A DNA stretch of 64,000 nt from Shewanella putrefaciens. GTDB lineage: Bacteria; Pseudomonadota; Gammaproteobacteria; Enterobacterales; Shewanellaceae. Positions 21,178-30,088 of this stretch are shown one piece after another (within the stretch, counting starts at the first letter, position 1; every line of letters starts with the position of its first letter). The notes under the pieces are model-generated. The model was not told the DNA's origin and did not search any database. It worked only from the letters and a program-made list of their open reading frames with translations. The translations under genes were made by a program, and so were the position numbers. Location of the stretch: NCBI RefSeq assembly GCF_016406325.1, contig NZ_CP066370.1, positions 1,984,001 through 2,048,000 of the forward strand, given 5' to 3'.

Positions 21178-21307
21178 AGTGTTATCACTCCTTTAGGCAT
21201 TATGATGACCCTTGGATTTAGCTTACCCCGTCACCATAATATTATGGGCAAATCGTTAAATTTGGTTACGCTAATGTTAAGTGTGATACAAATCGGGAAA
21301 TGATTCT

Positions 21308-21321
21308 TTGATATTCGTCAG
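21308..21321 (-). promoter_or_regulatory. Possible FNR site upstream of hypB
   Basis: TTGATATTCGTCAG matches the FNR half-sites at 8 of 10 positions, with the left half perfect. It lies about 130 bp upstream of hypB, and hyp operons are often FNR-activated. No good -10 box stands at the expected distance. Confidence 0.35.
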
Positions 21322-21329
21322 GTTATGGG

Positions 21330-21366
21330 GATTCAATGGCGCGTTTTAATACACGCCATTGAATTT
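21330..21366. terminator. Hairpin downstream of the PatZ-like gene
   Basis: ATTCAATGGCG pairs perfectly with CGCCATTGAAT (11 bp, 12-base loop) about 85 bp beyond the stop. There is no T run, so termination is uncertain. Confidence 0.4.
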
Positions 21367-21451
21367 CCCTGAGTAGTTTTACAACGGTAAATACGGGTTA
21401 AGCAAATTGTTGACGGTATTTCAGTTGCTAATATCGCCGTAAATCAGTTTG

Positions 21452-24151
21452 TTATTGGTTTTGTTTAAGATCCATATGCATTTTGATCAAATGCTCCTCC
21501 ATATCGAAGGTGACTTTAAATCCTAAACTTTTTGCTAGGCTTGCCATATTACGGTTTTCAAACATGGTAAAACCTGTGAGTACTGCCGTATCGTTGGCTT
21601 GATAATACTTAATGAGTTTTTCGAGTAGTAACTTGCCTAGACCTATGCCTTGGTGATCGCCGCGTACTGCCATGGCAAATTCAGCTTCTGTATTATCGGG
21701 ATCGATAGAAGCCCTTACTGCACCTAGGGTGATATCATCACCATCTGGGCCTTTTGCGGTCGCGATAAACGCCATTTCTCGGGCGTAATCGATTTGGGTT
21801 AATACCGCCATTTCCTCATGGGTCATTTTAGAACGTACCCCAAAATAGCGTTTGTACCTGTCTTCATCGGATAGCGAGTTATCGAAGGCCAAATGCTTAG
21901 GTTCATCCTCGGGTAAAATTGGCCGTAGCATCACCTTTAGGCCATTTTTAAGTTCGGCTTCTTCTTCTAATTCCTTGGGATAGGGCATGATCGCGAGGCG
22001 CGATGCACTGTCGGTATTAGCATCATGCAAGCGAATATTCACATCGAGCAGGGTGATCTTTTCTCCCGCTGCTAATACGGGATTTAAATCTAATGAGGCA
22101 ATTTCGGGGCAGTCGATAATAATGTGGGAGATCTGCGTTAGCATCACACACAGGGCATTCATATCTAAACCTAAGGGTAAATGCCGGTCTTTTAGTTTGT
22201 GGGTCTTTAATGCTTGGATCACCATATAGCGCGCTAATGCCATATTGAGTGGGGGTAGGGCAACAGCGGCATCGTTTGTGGGATCCCATTCTGAGCCGCC
22301 TTCACCTAAACAAATGGCAGGGCCAAAGACGGGATCGCTTATCACGGCCACGCGGATCTCCTGTGCACCCGCCGTTAGCGCCATTTTTTGCACTATCATA
22401 CCTTCGATAATGGCGTCGGGATTCGCCTGATGCACCCTTTGCGTAATCGCGTTCGCTGCATGACGGATATCTTCAGCCGACGTTAAATTAAGCATGACCC
22501 CATGCACATCGGATTTATGCAAAATATTGGGCGATTGGACTTTTAAAGCTAAGGGATAACCCGCCTCATTGGCGATAACAACGGCTTCATCGGCATCTTT
22601 AACAAACCAAGTATCAATAGTGTTGAGGCCGTAAGCACGCAAAATGGGGATCGCCTCATGGGTTTCGAGTACCGATTTTCCTTTAGCTTGCGCTGCTTGC
22701 AGTAATTTTCGCGCGGTTTGGCTATCGGTTGGAATATTATCGGGAATGGATTGGGGGACTTCCTGCAGTAATTTTTGGTTACGGCGATATTCAACCATGT
22801 GCATAAACGCACCCACGGCACCTTCAGGTGTGCGATAGGTCGGAATGCCGCCCTTTGTAAATCGCTTTCTCGCCTGATAGGCCGAATCTTCCCCGCTCCA
22901 GTTGGTGAGAATATTCAACCGATTCTTTTTGGGATGGGTGTGAATGGTCTTGATTAATGCATCAGCGATTTCAACACTCTCACCAAGTGCTGACGGTGAA
23001 TGTAACACTAATATGGCATCTAACTCATTACAATCCATCAAAATACTCAATGCCTTAGCATAACGAGCCGCATCGGCATCACCGATAATATCGACTGGAT
23101 TTTGCCGTGACCAAGTGCTGGGTAACACGGCCTCAAGCTGGGCAATGGTGTCCTCTGTGAGTTCGGCCAGCTTTCCACCACGTAAAATTAACTCATCGAC
23201 TGCTAATACGGCTGGGCCACCACCATTACTAATAATCCCTAAGCGTTCCCCTTGGAGTGGATTTGAATGAGCTAGGCTTTCTACCGCCGCAAAAAGTTCA
23301 ATTAAATCATTAACTCGCAACATACCTGCGCGGCGAAATGCCGCTTCATACACGGCATCATTACCGCCAACTCCACCCGTGTGCAATTTTGCGGCGCGGG
23401 CACCTTCAGGGCTTCGGCCCGATTTAATGACGAGGATGGGTTTATTGCGGGAGGCGGCGCGGGCGGCTGATAAAAAATGGCGCTTTTCATTGACTGAATC
23501 GATATACAACATAATGGCGCTGGTGCGGCTATCGCGGCCTAAGTAATCGAGTAATTCATCGAAGTTAATATCGGTGGCGTCACCGAGAGAAATAAAAGAA
23601 GAAAACCCTATGCCTTTATTATTGGCCCAATCGAGTACCGTCGTGCAAATGGCGGCGGATTGAGACACGAAAGCAATTTTCCCAGGAAGCGCGCTGGCAT
23701 GGGCTAAACTGGCATTTAAACCAAGTGGCGGCAATAACATACCTAAACTATTCGGCCCAAGGATACGCATGCCATAACGCTTAGCATGTTGCATCGTAAG
23801 TTCGAGCAAACTCACACCCTCCTCATTAAACTCCTGTGCCATACCTGAGGCCATAATAATGGCCACTTTACAACCAAACTGAGCTAAGGTTTCAACAATA
23901 GCGGGCACGCGGCAAGCACGGGTACAAATCACGGCTAAATCGGGTTTTATCGGAAGGGCCTCAATATTAGGATAGGCAAGCACGCCCATCACAGCCCGAT
24001 ATTTAGGCGTAACAGGCATAATTGGCCCAGAAAAACCACTGGAGAGCAGGTTTTTCATCAACACATTACCAGCGCGTTTCTCGGTATTCGAGGCGCCAAT
24101 AATGGCAACGGAAGTCGGTTTAAATAAGGAGTTTAATGTACGTTGACTCAT
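21452..24151 (-). CDS. patZ: PatZ (YfiQ)-like protein: acyl-CoA synthetase (NDP-forming) fused to GNAT acetyltransferase
   Basis: At 899 residues, the order is CoA-binding Rossmann domain (SVAIIGASNTEKRAGN near 14-29), succinyl-CoA-ligase-like domain, ATP-grasp domain (from about 490), and a C-terminal GNAT domain (from about 735). Homologues in E. coli and Salmonella acetylate lysines of metabolic enzymes such as acetyl-CoA synthetase. Residue His257 in KLHTGGVGGND is retained; as I recall, this position corresponds to the phosphohistidine of ADP-forming acetyl-CoA synthetases and is lost in enteric Pat. I chose ATG 24151 (MSQRTLN), which matches the E. coli start; 24163 is an alternative. 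Confidence 0.88.
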   Translation of the reverse strand: MSQRTLNSLFKPTSVAIIGASNTEKRAGNVLMKNLLSSGFSGPIMPVTPKYRAVMGVLAYPNIEALPIKPDLAVICTRACRVPAIVETLAQFGCKVAIIMASGMAQEFNEEGVSLLELTMQHAKRYGMRILGPNSLGMLLPPLGLNASLAHASALPGKIAFVSQSAAICTTVLDWANNKGIGFSSFISLGDATDINFDELLDYLGRDSRTSAIMLYIDSVNEKRHFLSAARAASRNKPILVIKSGRSPEGARAAKLHTGGVGGNDAVYEAAFRRAGMLRVNDLIELFAAVESLAHSNPLQGERLGIISNGGGPAVLAVDELILRGGKLAELTEDTIAQLEAVLPSTWSRQNPVDIIGDADAARYAKALSILMDCNELDAILVLHSPSALGESVEIADALIKTIHTHPKKNRLNILTNWSGEDSAYQARKRFTKGGIPTYRTPEGAVGAFMHMVEYRRNQKLLQEVPQSIPDNIPTDSQTARKLLQAAQAKGKSVLETHEAIPILRAYGLNTIDTWFVKDADEAVVIANEAGYPLALKVQSPNILHKSDVHGVMLNLTSAEDIRHAANAITQRVHQANPDAIIEGMIVQKMALTAGAQEIRVAVISDPVFGPAICLGEGGSEWDPTNDAAVALPPLNMALARYMVIQALKTHKLKDRHLPLGLDMNALCVMLTQISHIIIDCPEIASLDLNPVLAAGEKITLLDVNIRLHDANTDSASRLAIMPYPKELEEEAELKNGLKVMLRPILPEDEPKHLAFDNSLSDEDRYKRYFGVRSKMTHEEMAVLTQIDYAREMAFIATAKGPDGDDITLGAVRASIDPDNTEAEFAMAVRGDHQGIGLGKLLLEKLIKYYQANDTAVLTGFTMFENRNMASLAKSLGFKVTFDMEEHLIKMHMDLKQNQ

Positions 24152-24353
24152 AAGCGATTCCATCCCAATCAATGACGCTTTCAGTGTAACCTAGGGTTTG
24201 ATGGCTGCACAGTTAAGTTTCTGTATCTACTAAGACTATATGATGAATTGAGTCCGTTTTACTGAAGGAAGTTACCGAGTGGATAACAGGTTTGATAAAC
24301 TCAGTGTTGATGATATCCAAATCCGTTTCTAATACATTTGGCAGTGGTAAGCA

Positions 24354-24941
24354 ATGACAGGATTTTACGAGTTTTTTAGTTTACCCGATAGGGTTGAGGT
24401 TGTTTGTCCCTTATGTGATGGTTGTGCTACTTTCACCTATGCTCATGTTTTACAAATAGAAAAAAAAGATGCCCATTTATTTGAAAACGAGCGGTTTGAG
24501 ATCAAACTGTTTAACCAAAGATTTGCCCATAAATGGCCCGGCGTGCTGTTTTTTCCTCCCTTATTCGGTGCAGTGTCTTGGCGGGAAAAATTGCCAGAAA
24601 AATACCAAGGTGCTTCGACTTGGGAGCATAGGGCAAATAGTGCTTTTACGGACGGCACAGATCTTGGCCTTATTTGTTGTCATCAATGTATGGCAAAACA
24701 GAAACATCAACTTGAATGGCCCCAAGATGCATTTTATGCAATTGAATTTAAAGGCCATTTACTTTGGGCATTCAATAAAATGATGATGCAGCAGATCCGT
24801 GATTATATTCAGGCTAAAGATCGCGACGCGGTATTTGCGTCTGAGCCAATCGTCATTCGACATTTGCCAACGGTTTTTAAACTGGCTAAAAATCGCGAGG
24901 GATTGGTCAAAAAAATCAATAAGCTCATTTACCGCCCATAG
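24354..24941 (+). CDS. Unknown protein with two cysteine pairs
   Basis: I do not recognise this 195-residue protein. It has CPLCDGC near residues 19-25 and CCHQC near 108-112, an arrangement that could bind zinc like a split ribbon. The remainder is rich in aromatic residues and ends with a basic stretch (KLAKNREGLVKKINKLIYRP). No signal peptide or membrane helix is seen. It stands alone between the divergent PatZ-like gene and a terminator shared with ybiT. The ATG follows GTGGTAAGCA; codon use resembles the neighbours. Confidence 0.75.
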   Translation: MTGFYEFFSLPDRVEVVCPLCDGCATFTYAHVLQIEKKDAHLFENERFEIKLFNQRFAHKWPGVLFFPPLFGAVSWREKLPEKYQGASTWEHRANSAFTDGTDLGLICCHQCMAKQKHQLEWPQDAFYAIEFKGHLLWAFNKMMMQQIRDYIQAKDRDAVFASEPIVIRHLPTVFKLAKNREGLVKKINKLIYRP

Positions 24942-24986
24942 TCTATGAAAATGACTCGGTATATTGATAACGGGCTGTATTAATAA

Positions 24987-25023
24987 GAAAGCCGTCATTG
25001 GTTATCCAATGACGGCTTTTTAA
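24987..25023. terminator. Bidirectional intrinsic terminator
   Basis: AAAGCCGTCATTGG pairs with CCAATGACGGCTTT around a TTAT loop, with A and T runs on both sides. It separates the converging unknown gene and ybiT. Confidence 0.88.
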
Positions 25024-25066
25024 TGTGCTAACCCAGCGTTAATCGATATGAGTGAGTCGCGCCATA

Positions 25067-26677
25067 TTAAGCGCGCTGTCTTGCCATAATGTCAGCTTGG
25101 CTTGAAAGATATTCATCGAAGGTGCCTTGGAAGTTAATCAATTTTTTATCTTTAATATCAATGATCCGCGTTGCCAATGATGAAACAAATTCACGGTCGT
25201 GGCTGACGAATATTAAGGTGCCTTCAAAGTCTTTGAGTGCATTATTTAAGGCTTCAATGGCTTCCATATCCATATGGTTGGTGGGTTCATCCATGATGAT
25301 GACGTTAATGTCTTGCATCATTAACTTGCCGAAGATTAAACGGTTTTTCTCACCGCCTGAGCAGTTTTTTGCTTTTTTATTGGCATCATCTTCGGTAAAC
25401 AGTAAGCGTCCAAGCATGGCGCGTACCATCAAATCGTTATGCTTAGGTTGGCGCCATTGATCCATCCATTCCATGATGGTGAGATCGTTATCAAAATCTG
25501 AGGTGCTGTCCTGTGGGCAATAACCGATAGAGGCATTCTCGGACCATTTAATCGTGCCTTCATTGTGGATTAACTCATTGACTAAACAGCGCAGTAAGGT
25601 GGTTTTACCAACACCGTTTTCACCGATTATCGCTAGCTTAGCGCCCGCTTCGAGAATTAAATCGCCGCCTTGGAAGAGGAGTTCACCGTCAAAACCGTGG
25701 CCGAGATTTTCCAGCACTAAGGCTTGGCGGTGCATTTTTTTACCGGCAGCAAAGCGAATGGAAGGCGTAATGCGGCTCGATGATTTCACTTCATCGAGTT
25801 TAATTTTATCCATGCGTTTGGCTCGAGAACTGGCTTGTTTGGCCTTAGAGGCGTTAGCACCAAAACGGTTTACGAAGTCCTGTAATTCTTCAATCTCAGC
25901 ACTCTTTTTAGCATTACCCGCCAATAGTTGCTCACGTAGCAGGGAAGATTGGGCTAAAAAGTATTCATAGTTGCCGGGATAAATGCGCAGTTCGCCATAA
26001 TCAATATCCGCCATATGGGTACAAACGGCATTTAAAAAATGTCTATCATGGGAGATGATAATCATGGTGCATTTGCGTTTGTTCAGCTCGGTTTCAAGCC
26101 AACTAATGGTATGAATATCCAAGTTGTTGGTCGGTTCGTCGAGCAGCAAAATATCGGGGTTAGCAAATAGGGCTTGGGCTAATAACACCCGCAATTTCCA
26201 ACCTGGAGCGACTTGGGACATTGGGCCGTAATGGAAGGATTCTTCAATACCCGCTTCGATCAGGATTTCGCCCGCCCGACTTTCGGCGCTATAGCCATCC
26301 ATTTCGGCAAATTCACTTTCAAGATCGCCAACGCGCATACCATCTTCTTCGGTCATGTCGGCTTTGGCATAAATTGCGTCACGTTCTTGTTTGACTTTCC
26401 AAAGCTGAACATCACCCATGATCACCGCATCGATAACAGTGTATTGCTCAAAGGCAAATTGATCTTGGCTTAAGGTACCGACCTTTAATCCCGGTGTGAT
26501 GGACACATTACCTGAGGTTGGGGCGAGTGCACCACTTAAGATTTTCATAAAGGTTGATTTGCCGCAGCCGTTAGCGCCGATCAGACCGTAGCGGTTGCCG
26601 TTACCAAATTTTGCCGAGATATTTTCAAATAAAGGCTCGGGGCCGAATTGCATTGTGATATTTGCGGTAGAGATCAA
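25067..26677 (-). CDS. ybiT: ABC-F family ATPase YbiT
   Basis: The protein is a soluble tandem ABC ATPase of the ribosome-acting ABC-F group, 536 residues. It aligns along its length with E. coli YbiT, for example [35 protein letters not shown] (first Walker A), [11 protein letters not shown], and the second Walker [14 protein letters not shown]. The interdomain linker is lysine/alanine-rich. I chose the TTG at 26677 ([12 protein letters not shown]), which aligns with the E. coli start and has AGGAACG upstream; the open frame runs to 26725. Role: translation factor acting on the ribosome, exact function unsettled. Confidence 0.9.
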   Translation of the reverse strand: MISTANITMQFGPEPLFENISAKFGNGNRYGLIGANGCGKSTFMKILSGALAPTSGNVSITPGLKVGTLSQDQFAFEQYTVIDAVIMGDVQLWKVKQERDAIYAKADMTEEDGMRVGDLESEFAEMDGYSAESRAGEILIEAGIEESFHYGPMSQVAPGWKLRVLLAQALFANPDILLLDEPTNNLDIHTISWLETELNKRKCTMIIISHDRHFLNAVCTHMADIDYGELRIYPGNYEYFLAQSSLLREQLLAGNAKKSAEIEELQDFVNRFGANASKAKQASSRAKRMDKIKLDEVKSSSRITPSIRFAAGKKMHRQALVLENLGHGFDGELLFQGGDLILEAGAKLAIIGENGVGKTTLLRCLVNELIHNEGTIKWSENASIGYCPQDSTSDFDNDLTIMEWMDQWRQPKHNDLMVRAMLGRLLFTEDDANKKAKNCSGGEKNRLIFGKLMMQDINVIIMDEPTNHMDMEAIEALNNALKDFEGTLIFVSHDREFVSSLATRIIDIKDKKLINFQGTFDEYLSSQADIMARQRA

Positions 26678-26888
26678 AAGGAACGTTCCTAATTTGGGTA
26701 ATAAAGGTAAAGGGCTGTAGACCAATGAGCGGACTTAAGGCAACAAGATGACTAAGCGCAAAGCCAACATAATAAGGCCGCGGAGTATACAGATTAACCG
26801 CGTAAGATGCGAGTAGACAAATGCTTGGGTTTTTGTTCTAAGCCTTTTTCGCATAGAATGGCGGGCTTAATGACCTCTTTATAACTGG

Positions 26889-27677
26889 TTGTATGTACCT
26901 TTGTTAATCCGTCAACAATATATTCGTAGCGGCCCCGATTATCGCTTTAGTGAACCGGTTTCTTTTTTGGATATCAAACAAACCTTTGGCTTTAGTCATG
27001 TTCGTGTTGGCCGTTGGGTGACACGGGAAGAGTCCCGTATTGCGGCTAATCTGGTATTTGACTCGCTTGCCGATCTTGCCTTTATCCTTAAATTGCCACC
27101 GTTAACCTTAGGATTGCGACAAACCTTAAGCCTTGCCTTTGGTCATGGCGGTCAAAAAGGGGTTCAAGCCCACTATGCTCCAGCGACAAGGGAGCTCGCA
27201 TTAGCTAAAAATGCGGGCGCGGGTGCATTAGCTCACGAGTTTTGGCATGCGTTTGACCATTACATTGCGCCTAAAGCTTTTAACTTGAGCGAAGGACACT
27301 TTTTATGTGCCAGTGATCTTTGGCTTGCCGATTCACCCTTGATTAAGCATCCCCTTAATTTGCGATTATCTGAAATTTTTAAGGTGACCCTATTAAGCCC
27401 TGATGGAAAAGAGCCGAGCGATTATGTGCGCCGCGCATTAGCGCTGGATAAACGCTATGGCACTCGGTATTTTTCACAACCAACGGAAATGATGGCGAGG
27501 GCATTTGAAGCGTGTATTGAATCTTATCGGGATATTTCTAATCCCTACTTAGTCTCTGGTACGTCTTTTTCAGCAATGGCGAAGGAGGGCGCCTATCCAG
27601 ATGAGTCACATCGGCAGAGGATTTTTACGGCGTTGATCGATTATTTTGAACCTCTGGGAATCGCGCTGGCAAAATAA
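26889..27677 (+). CDS. Putative zinc metallopeptidase, CLCA_X / LPD1-like family
   Basis: The 262-residue protein has an HExxH motif, HEFWH at 116-120, extended as HEFWHAFDHY, with a downstream PTEMMARAFE segment (E202) that could supply the third ligand. The family is, as I recall, annotated CLCA_X and contains the large polyvalent protein-associated domain LPD1, otherwise found in phage and plasmid polyproteins. No signal peptide is seen, so it is probably cytoplasmic. The TTG start at 26889 is weakly supported. It is a solitary gene between ybiT and a siderophore receptor. Substrate unknown. Confidence 0.7.
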   Translation: MYVPLLIRQQYIRSGPDYRFSEPVSFLDIKQTFGFSHVRVGRWVTREESRIAANLVFDSLADLAFILKLPPLTLGLRQTLSLAFGHGGQKGVQAHYAPATRELALAKNAGAGALAHEFWHAFDHYIAPKAFNLSEGHFLCASDLWLADSPLIKHPLNLRLSEIFKVTLLSPDGKEPSDYVRRALALDKRYGTRYFSQPTEMMARAFEACIESYRDISNPYLVSGTSFSAMAKEGAYPDESHRQRIFTALIDYFEPLGIALAK

Positions 27678-27812
27678 GCCGCTCATTCTTGTGTATTCGA
27701 TGGTGCATGCTGCGAAAGCCTTAATTGCAATATCGGCCTTAGGCGATATGTACACTAACTGGCTGCTATCTGTGAGCTAAATTGTGAGACGTCATCATTT
27801 CACTCAGCATAA

Positions 27813-27841
27813 AAATGCCGTGTCTGTTACGACACGGCATT
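27813..27841. terminator. Bidirectional terminator before the siderophore receptor end
   Basis: AATGCCGTGTC pairs with GACACGGCATT around a short loop, with AAAA before and TATT after. It lies between two convergent genes. Confidence 0.8.
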
Positions 27842-27869
27842 ATTGATATTAACTTGCTAGAAACTTGCT

Positions 27870-29963
27870 CTAGAAATTATAGCTTAGGCTTAACTCAATA
27901 TTTCGGGGTTCGCCGAAGAAACCTTGATTGTAAAAATCAATGCTAGAGTAATATTTTTTATCAAATAAGTTATTGATATTTAGTTGAACTTTCGCATCGC
28001 CTGTCAGTTGATAGCTTGTCATCAGATTCACGAGATAATAGCTGTCTTGCTCGGAACGCTCACCATTGGGGCCTGCTTTGTCTTTGTAAATTTTACTCTG
28101 CCAGCTTAAGTTACCGCCGACTGTCAGATCCGAGAGTGCACCATCAAAGTGATAAAGGGAGGATAAACGAATCAGATCCTTTGGTAGATAGGTGCTAAAG
28201 GCAACCCCATCTTGATCTTCTGATTTACTATGGGTATAGCTGAAAAACAGATCCCAATCTTCTACTGGTCTACCGTTTAACTCAACTTCATAACCTTGGT
28301 TACTGGTGCCATCCACCAAGTGCATTGGATAATTGCCACCAGGTAAGGGAAGGGCGTTATCATCGGGTTCTGCCACATTTTCTTTTTGCACTTTAAATAC
28401 GGCTATACTGGCGGTCAGTTTTTCATCGAAGAAATCCCCTTTTGCGCCCAGTTCAATATTATTTCCGGTCATGGGCTCTAAGCGCTTATTGTTTGCGTCT
28501 CTTGCATCCTGTGGCAGAAATATTTCGGTATAACTGGTGTAAATCGAGATGCTATCGTTGAGGTTATATATCAGACCTGCATAGGGCGTAAAGACATCGC
28601 TATTGTTGTAGTCAGCCGCCGCGTTTGATTCAAATTTATATTGGCTAATGCGGCCACCCAGTAACAGCATCCATTGATCGTGTAAATTAATTTGTGTCGC
28701 GAGATAGGCCCCTTTTTGAGTTTCCTCACCTTCTTGATAGATTGGCGTAGACGGATAACTGGGTTCAGCGACGGAGCCATCCCATTCGAAGAAGTTACCA
28801 ATACTTATGCTATTTAATGGGTAATAGGAATCTGCGGTCGTATCTTGCTTAGAGTATAGTAAACCTGCGGTAAGTTTATGCTCGCGACCAAAGAGTTCGA
28901 ATGGCCCAGAGGCAAATAGCCGCGCGGCATCTTGTTTACGGGTCGATTGATAGATCATCGCCGATGCCCCCATACCTAAACCTGTGGTTTTATCTGGCGC
29001 ACCATAGAGATAAAGCAAGTGCCCATCCATCTCATCTTCACGATGTTCCACGTCAAATTTGACGTCCCAATTATTATCAAAATTATGTTCAAGCGTAGCA
29101 AAGACGTTTGCACCATTGCGTTGCCAACTTGACCAAGAGGCTGCTGTTGTGGTCGAACGGGATAAATCATTAGCTAAGCTGCCATCAGCATAAAATAGAG
29201 GAAGACCACCCCAAGTTGAGCCTTTAGGATCTCGGTCACTGTAATCAGCACCTAGGGTTAATAGGGTATTATCACTGAGTTTTGCCGTGATCACGCCATA
29301 AACTTGCAGGTTTTCATCTTCGGCTAGATCAATATAACTATCTGATTTTTCATAGGCGGCGGCAAAGCGTGCCTGCACATCACCACTCTCTGTTACATCA
29401 ACGGAGGCATCGCCTTCAACACGGTAACTATCCCATGCACCGACTTTTGCGCTGACATAGCCGCCAGGTGCCGCTTTAGGACGTTTACGGATAAGGTTAA
29501 TTGCTGCAGATGGTTCACCCGCACCCGTTAAGAGTCCTGTTGCACCGCGGACAACTTCAACGCGGTCAAATAATATGGTGTCGGTTGAGGCGTCATTAAA
29601 GAAACTCGAGTAGTTAACGGGGACGCCATCAAACTGAAAATTAGTAATGGGATTACCTCGGGAGCTAAAGAAATAGCGGTTGGTCTCGGCTTTTTGAGCA
29701 TAAATGCCAGGGGTTAAAAACATTAAGTCCGCGACACTATTGAGTGAGAAACTTTGAATAAACTCTTGATCAATAATGGTGACTGATTGTGGCGTTTCTC
29801 GCAGCGTTAAGGGCAACCCAGTTGCCGTTGCGGCTTTATCTAAACGACTTCCCTTAATACTGATGACTTCAATATCAGTAGTGGACTGAGGCTCATTAGC
29901 GTAGGAGCTTGGCGCTAATAAAAGACTTGAAATGAGTGTAGCTAACAGCGATTTTTGCATCAT
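27870..29963 (-). CDS. TonB-dependent ferric siderophore receptor, FhuE/FpvA-like
   Basis: This is a 697-residue outer-membrane receptor with a signal peptide (cut after SSYA-N). The plug contains TPQSVTIIDQEFIQ and FDRVEVVRGATGLLTGAGEPSAAINLI, typical of the FhuE/FpvA hydroxamate-type group. The barrel ends in LSLSYNF. It is divergent from a PepSY-type membrane protein across a region with two Fur-like boxes, the arrangement of a ferric-siderophore uptake and reduction cassette. The siderophore is unknown. GGGGAA lies upstream of the ATG. Confidence 0.87.
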   Translation of the reverse strand: MMQKSLLATLISSLLLAPSSYANEPQSTTDIEVISIKGSRLDKAATATGLPLTLRETPQSVTIIDQEFIQSFSLNSVADLMFLTPGIYAQKAETNRYFFSSRGNPITNFQFDGVPVNYSSFFNDASTDTILFDRVEVVRGATGLLTGAGEPSAAINLIRKRPKAAPGGYVSAKVGAWDSYRVEGDASVDVTESGDVQARFAAAYEKSDSYIDLAEDENLQVYGVITAKLSDNTLLTLGADYSDRDPKGSTWGGLPLFYADGSLANDLSRSTTTAASWSSWQRNGANVFATLEHNFDNNWDVKFDVEHREDEMDGHLLYLYGAPDKTTGLGMGASAMIYQSTRKQDAARLFASGPFELFGREHKLTAGLLYSKQDTTADSYYPLNSISIGNFFEWDGSVAEPSYPSTPIYQEGEETQKGAYLATQINLHDQWMLLLGGRISQYKFESNAAADYNNSDVFTPYAGLIYNLNDSISIYTSYTEIFLPQDARDANNKRLEPMTGNNIELGAKGDFFDEKLTASIAVFKVQKENVAEPDDNALPLPGGNYPMHLVDGTSNQGYEVELNGRPVEDWDLFFSYTHSKSEDQDGVAFSTYLPKDLIRLSSLYHFDGALSDLTVGGNLSWQSKIYKDKAGPNGERSEQDSYYLVNLMTSYQLTGDAKVQLNINNLFDKKYYSSIDFYNQGFFGEPRNIELSLSYNF

Positions 29964-30001
29964 GATTCCCCATCATTGTTTTTTGTGAGCTGCATTCTAA
30001 T

Positions 30002-30042
30002 TGAAAACAATTATCAACACACCGTATTGATAACAATTCGTA
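30002..30042. promoter_or_regulatory. Two Fur-like boxes between divergent iron genes
   Basis: TGAAAACAATTATCA (30002-30016) matches the 7-1-7 Fur consensus at 12 of 14 positions, and TGATAACAATTCGTA (30028-30042) at 10 of 14. They lie between the receptor start (29963) and the PepSY gene start (30089) and could repress both. Confidence 0.65.
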
Positions 30043-30088
30043 TTACATTTACACTCACCAAATTGTAAAAGTGTTGGGATAATCACAT

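Larger units (their letters stand above)
21178..21451. other. Intergenic region between the hyp operon and the PatZ-like gene
   Basis: The hypB promoter should be here. The FNR-like site at 21308-21321 and the hairpin at 21330-21366 are the only structures I can point to. No gene or pseudogene remnant of hypF or a hydrogenase gene is visible. Confidence 0.4.
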
